Shown: in pieces, positions 50,301 through 57,538 of the stretch
Layout: each line of letters begins with the position of its first letter
Numbering within the stretch: position 1 is the stretch's first letter
Assembly: GCA_964580235.1 (NCBI GenBank)
Contig: CAZOJY010000003.1
Coordinates: 1 to 64,000, forward strand
Length of the DNA: 64,000 bases
Reading direction: 5' to 3'
Source: G020348385 sp964580235
Lineage (GTDB): Bacteria > Acidobacteriota > Aminicenantia > Aminicenantales > Aminicenantaceae
Notes under the pieces: generated by a model
The model's database searches: none
What the model was told of the DNA's origin: nothing
What the model saw: the letters and a program-made list of their open reading frames with translations, nothing else
Made by a program: the position numbers and the translations under genes

Positions 50301-50678
50301 TATCTATCCATTTTTCTGATTCTGGGAAGCCTTGGGTTGATTCTGGGAAGCGTGGGTTTGGGAATCGTCACCTGGCGCAATATCCATGAACGAAGAGGAG
50401 AATTGGCACTGCTCCAGGCCCTGGGCTACAGCAAAAAAACCGTTCAGACCATTCTCCTTTCCGAGCATGTGGCCCTTCTGATGGCCGGTATCATTTTAGG
50501 AATTCTTGCCGCCCTGCTGGCAACCCTTCCCTCTGTATTGACTCCGGGTCAGGAAATCCCTTATCCTACAATTCTTGTGATTTTAATTGCTGTCAGCCTG
50601 AATGGAGGAATTTGGACGTATCTGGCTTCTGTGTGGGCAACACGGGGCGATCTCATCCAGGCCATAAGAAATGAGTAA
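47385..50678 (+). CDS. large FtsX-type ABC transporter permease
   Basis: A 1097-residue permease with an N-terminal helix, a large periplasmic domain (about 50-490), FtsX helices (FIVVAALLLTGLLFVF; GAVLVMIGSMLGGIGGVLYNF; then two more groups of helices around 600-710), a second periplasmic region (about 755-960) and a C-terminal FtsX set (IFLILGSLGLILGSVGLGIVTW; HVALLMAGIILGILAALLATL). The order of two FtsX modules in one chain resembles large LolCE-like or macrolide-type permeases. It likely releases or moves lipoproteins or envelope components rather than small solutes. Confidence 0.88.
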   Translation: MNLGKFCIRSLAFYRKTHVWVVLGTMASTAVLVGALVIGDSVRQSLEKIVFDRLGKTEFALSSGDRFFRSRMADDLAVSLNTAVAPLLQTRGIAIASGGKSRANNVQVVGVDTRFGQIGGAKDLYGQMAPGEAIINRPLALRLGIGENDEVLLRMKKLDVLPKDAPLSLDSDSAVARRFTVKRVASDGEFGRFNLRADQLAPLTAFISLPYLAKEMGFGGRANVLLVSNRSEAPLDIPELREALKQAWTLADGGFELTDIPDRNVVELQSARIFLDPPVVDASMKIGGAAQPILTYFVNELRHGSRSTPYSFVSSPGSPLVSSRMKDDDIIINAWLAEDLDAGVGDQIHLTYYVLDSGRKLREKSSDFSVKNVVPLEGMYADRDLLPNFPGLSGAENCRDWDPGIPVDLNKIRDKDEDYWDAFRGTPKAFVTLNAAQSMWANRFGSLTAVRFAGLKIDDVENAIKNALDPASLGFVFQEVKKEGLRASSQSVNFSQLFMGLSFFIVVAALLLTGLLFVFNTENRSEENGLLLALGFSRKAVKWMVLREGAVLVMIGSMLGGIGGVLYNFLILSALKTVWRGAVGTSALHIHLQITSLVLGVSAGIVVAFFSIWLVTQRHIHQPITGLQRGLAKIETIGTKKPRTSLLVGISCLTAISIILVIADFGRGTQAFAFFFSAGFLFLIGGMAFINVGLYHLGKKTEKVRLNIFNIGFRNTMRKRTRSITLVGLLACGLFIVFTVGANRLNALKDAERRDSGTGGFALYGESSIPVLYDLNSQKGKTFYGLDAKGLEDVSFVQFRIKEGDDASCLNLNRVSNPQLIGANPEELSKRNAFTFAAMTKDVDPNNPWMVLAKNLPDGTIPAVADLTVIMWGLGKAVGDTLTYMDEKGEAFDCKLVGGLANSIFQGNLIISEKTLIHKYPSSGGYGLFLVDAPPERAADVSKSLTWALLDQGPDLMPASTRLAEFNTVQNTYLSIFLILGSLGLILGSVGLGIVTWRNIHERRGELALLQALGYSKKTVQTILLSEHVALLMAGIILGILAALLATLPSVLTPGQEIPYPTILVILIAVSLNGGIWTYLASVWATRGDLIQAIRNE

Positions 50679-50732
50679 GTCAGAAAAAAATAGCTCAGGG
50701 AGATTGAATTCCTATCAAATAGGAGAATAATC

Positions 50733-52106
50733 ATGAAGGGAAAGATCATCGTCTTCGCCTTGGTGCTGACCGTTATATCTATGGCCAATGTCATGCAGGC
50801 ACAGGAGAACTGGCCTCACTGGCGTGGACCCCATCACAACGGGATCAGTGATGCCAAAAACCTGCCGATGACATGGAGCCAAACAGAAAATATCGTCTGG
50901 AAAACAGCATTGCCTTCCTGGAGTGCCGCAACCCCTATTATTTGGGGAGGCCGGATTTTCATCACTTCTCCTTCCAAAGCCGAATCCAAACCAGAACCGG
51001 AGAAAAAACAGCAACCTGAGCAGAACCAAACCAGAAGAAGAAGGCGGAGAGCGGCACGTAATCCCGGAGGTCCGGAACTGCTGTTGTTGTGTGTTTCCAA
51101 AAAAGACGGCAGGATTCTCTGGAAGCGCACGCTAGACGATAAAAACCAGATACACAACAAACAAAACGATGCCACTCCTTCTCCTGTGACGGATGGAAAA
51201 CATGTCTGGGCGGTTACAGGAACAGGCAAAGTCGCCGCTTTTGATATGGATGGCAAACTGATCTGGAAAAAAGATCTTCAGCAGGACTATGGTCCGTTCG
51301 GCCATAACTGGGGATACGGTTCTTCCCCTCTCCTTCATAATGGCCGATTGATCATCGAAGTCCTGCATGGCATGAGAACAGATGATCCCTCCTATATTGT
51401 CTCCCTGAATGCGGAGACAGGCAAAGTCCAATGGCGTCAGGAACGGCCGACAGATGCCGTAAGAGAATCACCCGATGCTTATACAACGCCTGTCATTCTC
51501 GAATACAAAAATCAGACCCAGATCGTCATTTCCGGAGGAGACTATATCACGGGACATGACATCAAAACCGGTAAAGAAATATGGCGGGCAGGCGGGTTGA
51601 ATCCCCTGAAGCGTCCGAATTATCGGATTGTTCCCACTCCGATCGTCGTGGATGGTTTGATCTATGCGCCAAGCCGGAAAAAACCCCTTCTGGCACTGAA
51701 AGTCGGGGGAGCAGGGGATATTACTGAAAGCCATCTCGTTTGGAAGTATGAGGGATCGGCAGCCCCTGATGTTCCTTCGCCGGTTTGCGATGGGACGCGT
51801 TTTTACATGGTTGACGATCGTGGATTGGTGACTTGTCTGGATGCCAAGACCGGAGCCCTGATCTGGGGACCGGAAACGACAACCGAAGGTATCGTGAGTG
51901 CCTCCCCGATTCTGGCCGGCGGCAGACTCTACATCATAAATGAGAATGGGGTAACGTCGATCGCTTCAGTTGGAGCGGAATTCAAGCTGCTCGGAACGAA
52001 TGAATTGGATGGCACATACACTCTCGCTTCACCTGCAGTTTCTGGATCACAACTTTTTATCCGGACGTCCTCTCACCTGTACTGCATTGAACAGGAGAAA
52101 AAATAA
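50733..52106 (+). CDS. exported PQQ-like beta-propeller protein with basic insert
   Basis: A 457-residue exported protein (signal IIVFALVLTVISMANVMQAQ) opening with NWPHWRGPHHNG. Between the second and third blades is a Glu/Gln/Arg-rich insert ending RTRRRRRR-like (residues about 85-115), probably a flexible loop. Blades include LLCVSKKDGRILWKRTL, LNAETGKVQWRQE and LDAKTGALIWGPE. AGGAG precedes the start 54 nt after the permease stop. Its stop is separated by one base from the next propeller start. Confidence 0.85.
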   Translation: MKGKIIVFALVLTVISMANVMQAQENWPHWRGPHHNGISDAKNLPMTWSQTENIVWKTALPSWSAATPIIWGGRIFITSPSKAESKPEPEKKQQPEQNQTRRRRRRAARNPGGPELLLLCVSKKDGRILWKRTLDDKNQIHNKQNDATPSPVTDGKHVWAVTGTGKVAAFDMDGKLIWKKDLQQDYGPFGHNWGYGSSPLLHNGRLIIEVLHGMRTDDPSYIVSLNAETGKVQWRQERPTDAVRESPDAYTTPVILEYKNQTQIVISGGDYITGHDIKTGKEIWRAGGLNPLKRPNYRIVPTPIVVDGLIYAPSRKKPLLALKVGGAGDITESHLVWKYEGSAAPDVPSPVCDGTRFYMVDDRGLVTCLDAKTGALIWGPETTTEGIVSASPILAGGRLYIINENGVTSIASVGAEFKLLGTNELDGTYTLASPAVSGSQLFIRTSSHLYCIEQEKK

Positions 52107-52107
52107 G

Positions 52108-53448
52108 ATGATTAAAAAAACAGCTGTGTTGATGGGATTCTTTTTCATCTCGACGAGCCTTTTTTATGCGGCTGAAAATGCTTCAAAGGCTGAAAAGTAC
52201 TGGCCCCAATGGCGAGGGCCTTTCATGACAGGCGTCTCGCCCGAAGGAAATCCAGCCGTTGAATGGAGTGAAACAAAAAACGTAAAGTGGAAAATTGCCA
52301 TTCCTGGAAAGGGGCATGCCACTCCTATCATATGGGAAGATCAAATTATTTTATTGACAGCGGTTGAAAGCGATAAAGAAGGCAGCGCCCCGGCAAATAA
52401 TCAGGGGCAGCAGCGCGGTCGTGGCATGCCTGTAAAGCGAACGACAAAAATTCACAAGTTTGTTGTTTTGGCTGTTGACCGGAAGGATGGGAAAATACTC
52501 TGGCAGAAAACAGTCCAAGAAGAAATGCCTCAAGAAGGAAGACATGAATTCGGCAGCTGGGCTTCTCATTCCCCTGTGACTGACGGTCACCATATCTATG
52601 CCTACTTTGGATCCCGCGGTCTCTATTGCCTGGATATGCAGGGCAATCTCAAGTGGGAGAGGGATTTTGGCCAAATGTCCAAAAGAATGAATTTTGGGGA
52701 AGGGAGCTCTCCGGCACTTTATGGAGAAAAAGTCATCATCAACTGGGATCACGAAGGGCAGTCGTTCATTATCGCACTGGATAAAAAAACAGGTGAGGAT
52801 GTATGGAAGGTCGATCGAGATGAAACCACTTCATGGGCCACACCTTATGTCGTCGAAGTCAGCGGGAAACCTCAGGTTATCACAAGCGCCACCAAACTCA
52901 TCCGCAGCTATGACGTTGATACCGGTGAATTGATCTGGGAATGTGGCGGGATGACTCAGAATGCCATTCCCACGCCGTTTGCCGCTGACGGCCTCCTTTA
53001 TGTCATGAGCGGCTTCCGGGGAAATGCCCTGCTGGCAATCCGGCTGGCTCAAGCAAAGGGTAACATCAGCGATACCGATGCCATTGTTTGGAGATACGAC
53101 AGGGATACGCCATACGCCCCTTCAGCACTGCTCTACGGAAATTATCTGTATTTTCTCAAAAGCAATAACGGAATTCTTTCCTGTTTTGATGCCAAAACGG
53201 GAAGAGAAATCTATACTGGTCAAAGGCTGGAAGGATCGGGAAATATATTCGCTTCTCTAGTGGGAGCCGATGACCGGATTTATATCGCCGGGCAAAAAGG
53301 CATTTTTTTTGTGATTAAACACGGACCTGAATTTAAAATTCTGGCAAAGAATACCCTGGATGATAATTTTAATGCTTCTCCTGCATCGGTGGGAAATCAG
53401 CTCTTTTTGAGAGGATACAAAAATTTATACTGCATCGAAGAGGAATAA
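52108..53448 (+). CDS. exported PQQ-like beta-propeller protein, last gene of operon
   Basis: A 446-residue exported protein (signal TAVLMGFFFISTSLFYAA) opening with YWPQWRGPFMTG. Blades include LAVDRKDGKILWQKTV, LDKKTGEDVWKVD and CFDAKTGREIYTG, with a short Gln/Arg-rich loop (NNQGQQRGRG) between early blades. I start at 52108, two bases after the previous stop; the longer frame runs inside the preceding gene. AGGAG is present but 12 nt away. It converges on the minus-strand operon with a 15-nt gap. Confidence 0.85.
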   Translation: MIKKTAVLMGFFFISTSLFYAAENASKAEKYWPQWRGPFMTGVSPEGNPAVEWSETKNVKWKIAIPGKGHATPIIWEDQIILLTAVESDKEGSAPANNQGQQRGRGMPVKRTTKIHKFVVLAVDRKDGKILWQKTVQEEMPQEGRHEFGSWASHSPVTDGHHIYAYFGSRGLYCLDMQGNLKWERDFGQMSKRMNFGEGSSPALYGEKVIINWDHEGQSFIIALDKKTGEDVWKVDRDETTSWATPYVVEVSGKPQVITSATKLIRSYDVDTGELIWECGGMTQNAIPTPFAADGLLYVMSGFRGNALLAIRLAQAKGNISDTDAIVWRYDRDTPYAPSALLYGNYLYFLKSNNGILSCFDAKTGREIYTGQRLEGSGNIFASLVGADDRIYIAGQKGIFFVIKHGPEFKILAKNTLDDNFNASPASVGNQLFLRGYKNLYCIEEE

Positions 53449-53463
53449 AGGCATTTATTCCGC

Positions 53464-54876
53464 TCATTTGCTTATCGCATAAAGGTGCCGGCGTGTGCGA
53501 ATAAAAAGGATTTTTGCAGAAATGGCCGGTGAAGCCATACAAATTTCTCCCATCTCATTTACCGCCAGGTGTTCGTATTTTTGACCCGCCTTTACGATGT
53601 GGATATTGCCATATTCATCTGAAAAATACAGCCTTCCATCAGCTGCCACAGGCGATGCAGAATAGGAACTTAAGTCGCCGCCGATCGGGATCCGGTACAT
53701 TTCCTCTCCGGTTTTCGCCGCATAACACGTCAGGATTCCCGCATTGTCTCCGACATAAAGAAGATCATCCAGAACCAAGGGTGTGGGCTGGTATGAACCT
53801 CTCCTGGGGTAAAACCAGGGGATGAATGGGTTGGATTTTTCATTTCTGGCCAGCGAAATATCACCTTCGGCTTCGAGCCGTATGGCATAAATGGGACGCA
53901 TTCTCCCATGTGCATTGGTGATGAAAACCAAACCGTTGGATACGACCGGAGTCGGACAGGGAACATCTCCTCCTCCGTGCATCCACCATATGGCTTTTCC
54001 TGTTTCGACATCATAGCCGCCGATGTGTTTGTATCCGTTAACGATAACCTGAGTCCGCTCATCTGATTTATGGATTGTGGGTGTTCCCCAGGTCGGATTT
54101 TCGTCTCTCTGTGTCCGCCATATGTCTTTTCCGGTCTCCAGATCCAGGGCTGTGATAAAGGACTGATTGTTCACATCGCAGAGCACGATGGCTTTGTCCT
54201 CATATATGATGGGGGAGCTGCCGAAACCCCATTGGATTTCGGGCACATCGAAGGCCCCGGCATCCAGGTAGCCCAGATCTTTTGTCCAGAGAAGAGTTCC
54301 TTCAAGATCATAGCAGTACAATCCCTGGGAACCGAAAAAAACGAGAAGGTGCTTCCCATCTGTAGCCGGGGTGCAGTTGGCATGACTGGATTTGATGTGA
54401 CGTTTCACCTTGGGCTTTCCGCTGTAGGCTGTCCTCTCCCAGATCAGTTCTCCGGATTTTCGGTCGAAACAGAAGACCTTGTAGTGATGAATGAAATCTT
54501 CAGGATTGTCCGGGCTTTCCCCGTATCTGCCGACCTTCAGATAAGCCTCTCTGCCTTCTCCGACTGCCGTGGTTAGAAAAACCCGCTCTTTCCAAACGAC
54601 AGGCGAGGAGTGTCCCAGCCCCGGGATCTCTCGCTTCCAGAGGATATGGGTTCCCATTTTAACATCCCAGTTTAAAGGGAGGTCTTGTCCGGCGGCGATT
54701 CCTGATGCGTTAGGACCGCGGAATTGAGGCCAGTTTTCTGTTGAAACTGCTGCCGGTGAGGAATCTTCTGCAGCCGCGAGGCTGTGTTCATCTGTCTCTG
54801 ATGATACTGTGTTTGAACAGGATAGTGATATTACCGCAATAAAACACACAAAAAGGAAGAGCTTTATTTTTTTCAT
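53464..54876 (-). CDS. PQQ-like beta-propeller lipoprotein
   Basis: A 470-residue lipoprotein (lipobox FIAVISLSC) opening with [12 protein letters not shown]. It is much closer to the 31175 protein than to the others, e.g. [12 protein letters not shown] against IPGLAHSSPVIW and [21 protein letters not shown] against KVKRHPKASHANSTPATDGRH. Blades include [13 protein letters not shown] and [13 protein letters not shown]. It is the last gene of the minus operon, 29 nt behind the amidotransferase-like gene. Confidence 0.87.
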   Translation of the reverse strand: MKKIKLFLFVCFIAVISLSCSNTVSSETDEHSLAAAEDSSPAAVSTENWPQFRGPNASGIAAGQDLPLNWDVKMGTHILWKREIPGLGHSSPVVWKERVFLTTAVGEGREAYLKVGRYGESPDNPEDFIHHYKVFCFDRKSGELIWERTAYSGKPKVKRHIKSSHANCTPATDGKHLLVFFGSQGLYCYDLEGTLLWTKDLGYLDAGAFDVPEIQWGFGSSPIIYEDKAIVLCDVNNQSFITALDLETGKDIWRTQRDENPTWGTPTIHKSDERTQVIVNGYKHIGGYDVETGKAIWWMHGGGDVPCPTPVVSNGLVFITNAHGRMRPIYAIRLEAEGDISLARNEKSNPFIPWFYPRRGSYQPTPLVLDDLLYVGDNAGILTCYAAKTGEEMYRIPIGGDLSSYSASPVAADGRLYFSDEYGNIHIVKAGQKYEHLAVNEMGEICMASPAISAKILFIRTRRHLYAISK

Positions 54877-54905
54877 TCTTTCCTTATTCTATAATATTGG
54901 GATTT

Positions 54906-57527
54906 TTAATCCAATGATGTCCAGTCGAGTTCATGGGTCTCCCGGCTGGCAATGATCTTCCGGAATACCTCTTCCGGCCATTTGAGAACTCCGTCCACCC
55001 TCAGAAGATCGTTGCGTATGTTGATTCCGAAAAGACGTTCATTTTCCTGCAAATAAGGAAGAATGGTGTTCCAATCTTCCCGGCGGAATGAAATGAACTC
55101 TGCTCCATTCAGTTGGTTTTTCGTTACAGTTTTGTAGGGATCGTTCAAGTAGCATGCTCCTCCAGAAGCCAGAGAAAACAGATTATTACCGGGATATTTC
55201 ATTTCTAATCCGATAACATCGCCCCGCCTGCCGTAGGTCAGACCGTTTATGATCACAAACCCTCCCCCGGTTTGCTCACCGGCCATAAAACTTTCTGCAC
55301 AGTAGTCGAGACATGTGCCGTTGATGATCGCCCGAATCCTGCCCACAGCATTAATCAAGGGGCGTCCTGCGGCAGAACCCATGACAAAGGCTTTTCCTCC
55401 CTTTGCGCCGTAAAGAAATGTCTGACCCACATTCCCGAAGATTACGATTTTGCCTGATTTAAGGATCTGACCGACCTGATCCTGTGCATCGCCATGGACA
55501 TACAGCTGGGCCCCGTCCAGACCGCTGCCGAGATAATCACCGCTCGAGCCGTAAACATCAATTCGAACATCATCGGTGTTTGAACCCAGGCCGCACCCGA
55601 TGAAACGGTCGCCCCGGCAGCGGTAAACAATGAAGTTCCTCCAGCCCTTCGCGTGGCTATTGGCGATTAACCTTGAGGTGGATTCAGGCCCCTCATTGGG
55701 CAATTTCCCCGCGTCGATCACCAAAGTCTCAGAAGAATTTTCGGTTTCGGGAAGAGCATTCTCCCAGGCATTTTCTCCGTCAAGCCTTGTCATTTCCTCC
55801 CTGGTTTTTCCGCGACGTGCAGGAACTGAATCCAGGAAAGTCTGGATTGATGCTTCTATTGCCGCGATTGCGAAGGTCCTGTGTCCTTTTTCGGGATCCC
55901 ATCGTCTGTCGCGGAGCAGGCTCAATTTTTTGATGGCCTCTTTTATGCCTTCTTCTTTGGCTAATTTTTTTGCACCCTTTTTGAAATTATCGTAGTGGTT
56001 AGTTTGAAGTTCTTTTTTTAAATCCTCGAGTTTTCCATGGAAAGGATCCTGAGAAACGTGCAATATCCCACCGGGATTTCCCTTTTTTATGGCTGGCCCG
56101 TTTGATCCCTTCCCCTTATTATTTGTCGGGTGTTTGAACTGGATGGCTGGAGATTGTCTCCTTTTTTGGATTCCAGGAGATGATATTCCATGGATCCGAT
56201 TGCCAAACTTATCACGAACATCAATGATTGTGCTGCCGTTTTCATCTTTCAATGTATAAACAAAGGCTCCACCGTCCGTACAGCTTCCTCCGCGTGCTGC
56301 CCAGTAACGGTCTGCCATAGGTGGCACGCTGGGATCCCGAGAAGCGGCTTCTTCGAAAAAAGCATCCAGGGCCTGTTTTTCACTGGCAATTGCTCCGAAG
56401 CTTTTTTCTCCTTGACACAGGCAGAACACCTGTGGTCTAAGCATGGATACATCCGTGATTCCGATAAGCTGCGGCATTCCTGTTCCGGGTTCGGCCCGGG
56501 CAATGATGAAGAACCAGGGCCCGTCAGGGGAGCCGTGGAGATGGGCGGACTGAATCGCCCGGTATATCCTTTGCCGGCGCTTAGTCAGCCGTTCAAAATC
56601 GCCTTCGGGCGTTGGTGCAAGGGCTTCGATCACAAACTCTAGGGGATACCCGAGCACCCTGGAGTACAAATCAAACAGAAGCACAGATACTTCTGTATCT
56701 GTAATGAACTGCGGGACAATTCCCCACTGACGCAGATACTCACAGACGGCATGATAGTTGGCGAAATCCCCGTTATGAACAAGAGCTTCGTGCAGGCCGG
56801 CGAAAGGGTGAGCGCCTCCAGGATGCCAAACTCGTCCTCTCGTTGGATAGCGCTGGTGACCGATCCAAAGATGCGCTTTTGTTTCTTCCAGGCGGTAATA
56901 ACGCGCGATCTCCTCAGCGTACCCAACACCCTTCAGGATCATGAGATTCCGCCCGTGTGAGAGGACAAAAGCCTGAGGATCTTGCTGGTTCTCATAAAAT
57001 TCAGCGTTCAAGCGGAAACTGTTCTGAAAAACAAATTCATCCTCTGCAGCACTCATGTCTGCGATCGTGTTTTGGTGGGCAAACTGCTCCAGTTTTTCCG
57101 GTTTGACCCGCACAAAATATCGCCAGACCAGGGGTGGTTTAACCGCAAGTCCGGTTTCACGGTAATCATCGATAGTCACCTGTTTTTCGGCGTGAGAGAT
57201 TTGAAATACAGATTCCACATATTTTTTTTCGACGGGGCCTCTTGCTTTTTTGTCCAGAAAAGAAATGTGCAGGGCGTAAAAATCCTTGTACTCGTCGAAC
57301 AATCCCACGGCCGCCACTCCGCCCCCTTTTCCGTTTCCCCGGTTCCGCATTTGTTCGCACGGCCGGATGATGCAGCTGCCTCTCAGCTTTTCGCTGCCAA
57401 TCAGGCCGATGACTCCGCACCCCCCTTCCAGAGAACGCTTTTTTGTGAATGCTCTGCCTTTAACCTGGTTTAAACGCAAGCGTTTGATTGCCTCTGCGAT
57501 TTTTTCAGCATCGTTTTTTGTTATCAT
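54906..57527 (-). CDS. glutamine amidotransferase - GXGXG protein, glutamate-synthase-like
   Basis: An 873-residue fusion. The class II amidotransferase domain follows a 36-residue leader: GGCGVIGLIG (Cys37 as nucleophile after removal of the leader), with HQRYPTRGRVWHPGGAHPFAG and VHNGDFANY. The C-terminal third is the GXGXG beta-helix of GltB (GDRFIGCGLGSNTDDVRIDVYG, DYLGSGLDGAQLYVHG, FMAGEQTGGGFV). The FMN part is a separate gene just upstream (11-nt gap). This split matches archaeal-type glutamate synthase or N-methylglutamate synthase; the amine acceptor cannot be told. Confidence 0.87.
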   Translation of the reverse strand: MITKNDAEKIAEAIKRLRLNQVKGRAFTKKRSLEGGCGVIGLIGSEKLRGSCIIRPCEQMRNRGNGKGGGVAAVGLFDEYKDFYALHISFLDKKARGPVEKKYVESVFQISHAEKQVTIDDYRETGLAVKPPLVWRYFVRVKPEKLEQFAHQNTIADMSAAEDEFVFQNSFRLNAEFYENQQDPQAFVLSHGRNLMILKGVGYAEEIARYYRLEETKAHLWIGHQRYPTRGRVWHPGGAHPFAGLHEALVHNGDFANYHAVCEYLRQWGIVPQFITDTEVSVLLFDLYSRVLGYPLEFVIEALAPTPEGDFERLTKRRQRIYRAIQSAHLHGSPDGPWFFIIARAEPGTGMPQLIGITDVSMLRPQVFCLCQGEKSFGAIASEKQALDAFFEEAASRDPSVPPMADRYWAARGGSCTDGGAFVYTLKDENGSTIIDVRDKFGNRIHGISSPGIQKRRQSPAIQFKHPTNNKGKGSNGPAIKKGNPGGILHVSQDPFHGKLEDLKKELQTNHYDNFKKGAKKLAKEEGIKEAIKKLSLLRDRRWDPEKGHRTFAIAAIEASIQTFLDSVPARRGKTREEMTRLDGENAWENALPETENSSETLVIDAGKLPNEGPESTSRLIANSHAKGWRNFIVYRCRGDRFIGCGLGSNTDDVRIDVYGSSGDYLGSGLDGAQLYVHGDAQDQVGQILKSGKIVIFGNVGQTFLYGAKGGKAFVMGSAAGRPLINAVGRIRAIINGTCLDYCAESFMAGEQTGGGFVIINGLTYGRRGDVIGLEMKYPGNNLFSLASGGACYLNDPYKTVTKNQLNGAEFISFRREDWNTILPYLQENERLFGINIRNDLLRVDGVLKWPEEVFRKIIASRETHELDWTSLD

Positions 57528-57538
57528 CTCTGGTTTCC

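Noticed and set aside
31175..54876. PQQ-dependent alcohol dehydrogenases
   Set aside because: The blades match the PQQ-like fold only; I see no conserved cofactor site, no heme domain and no PQQ synthesis genes in the window.
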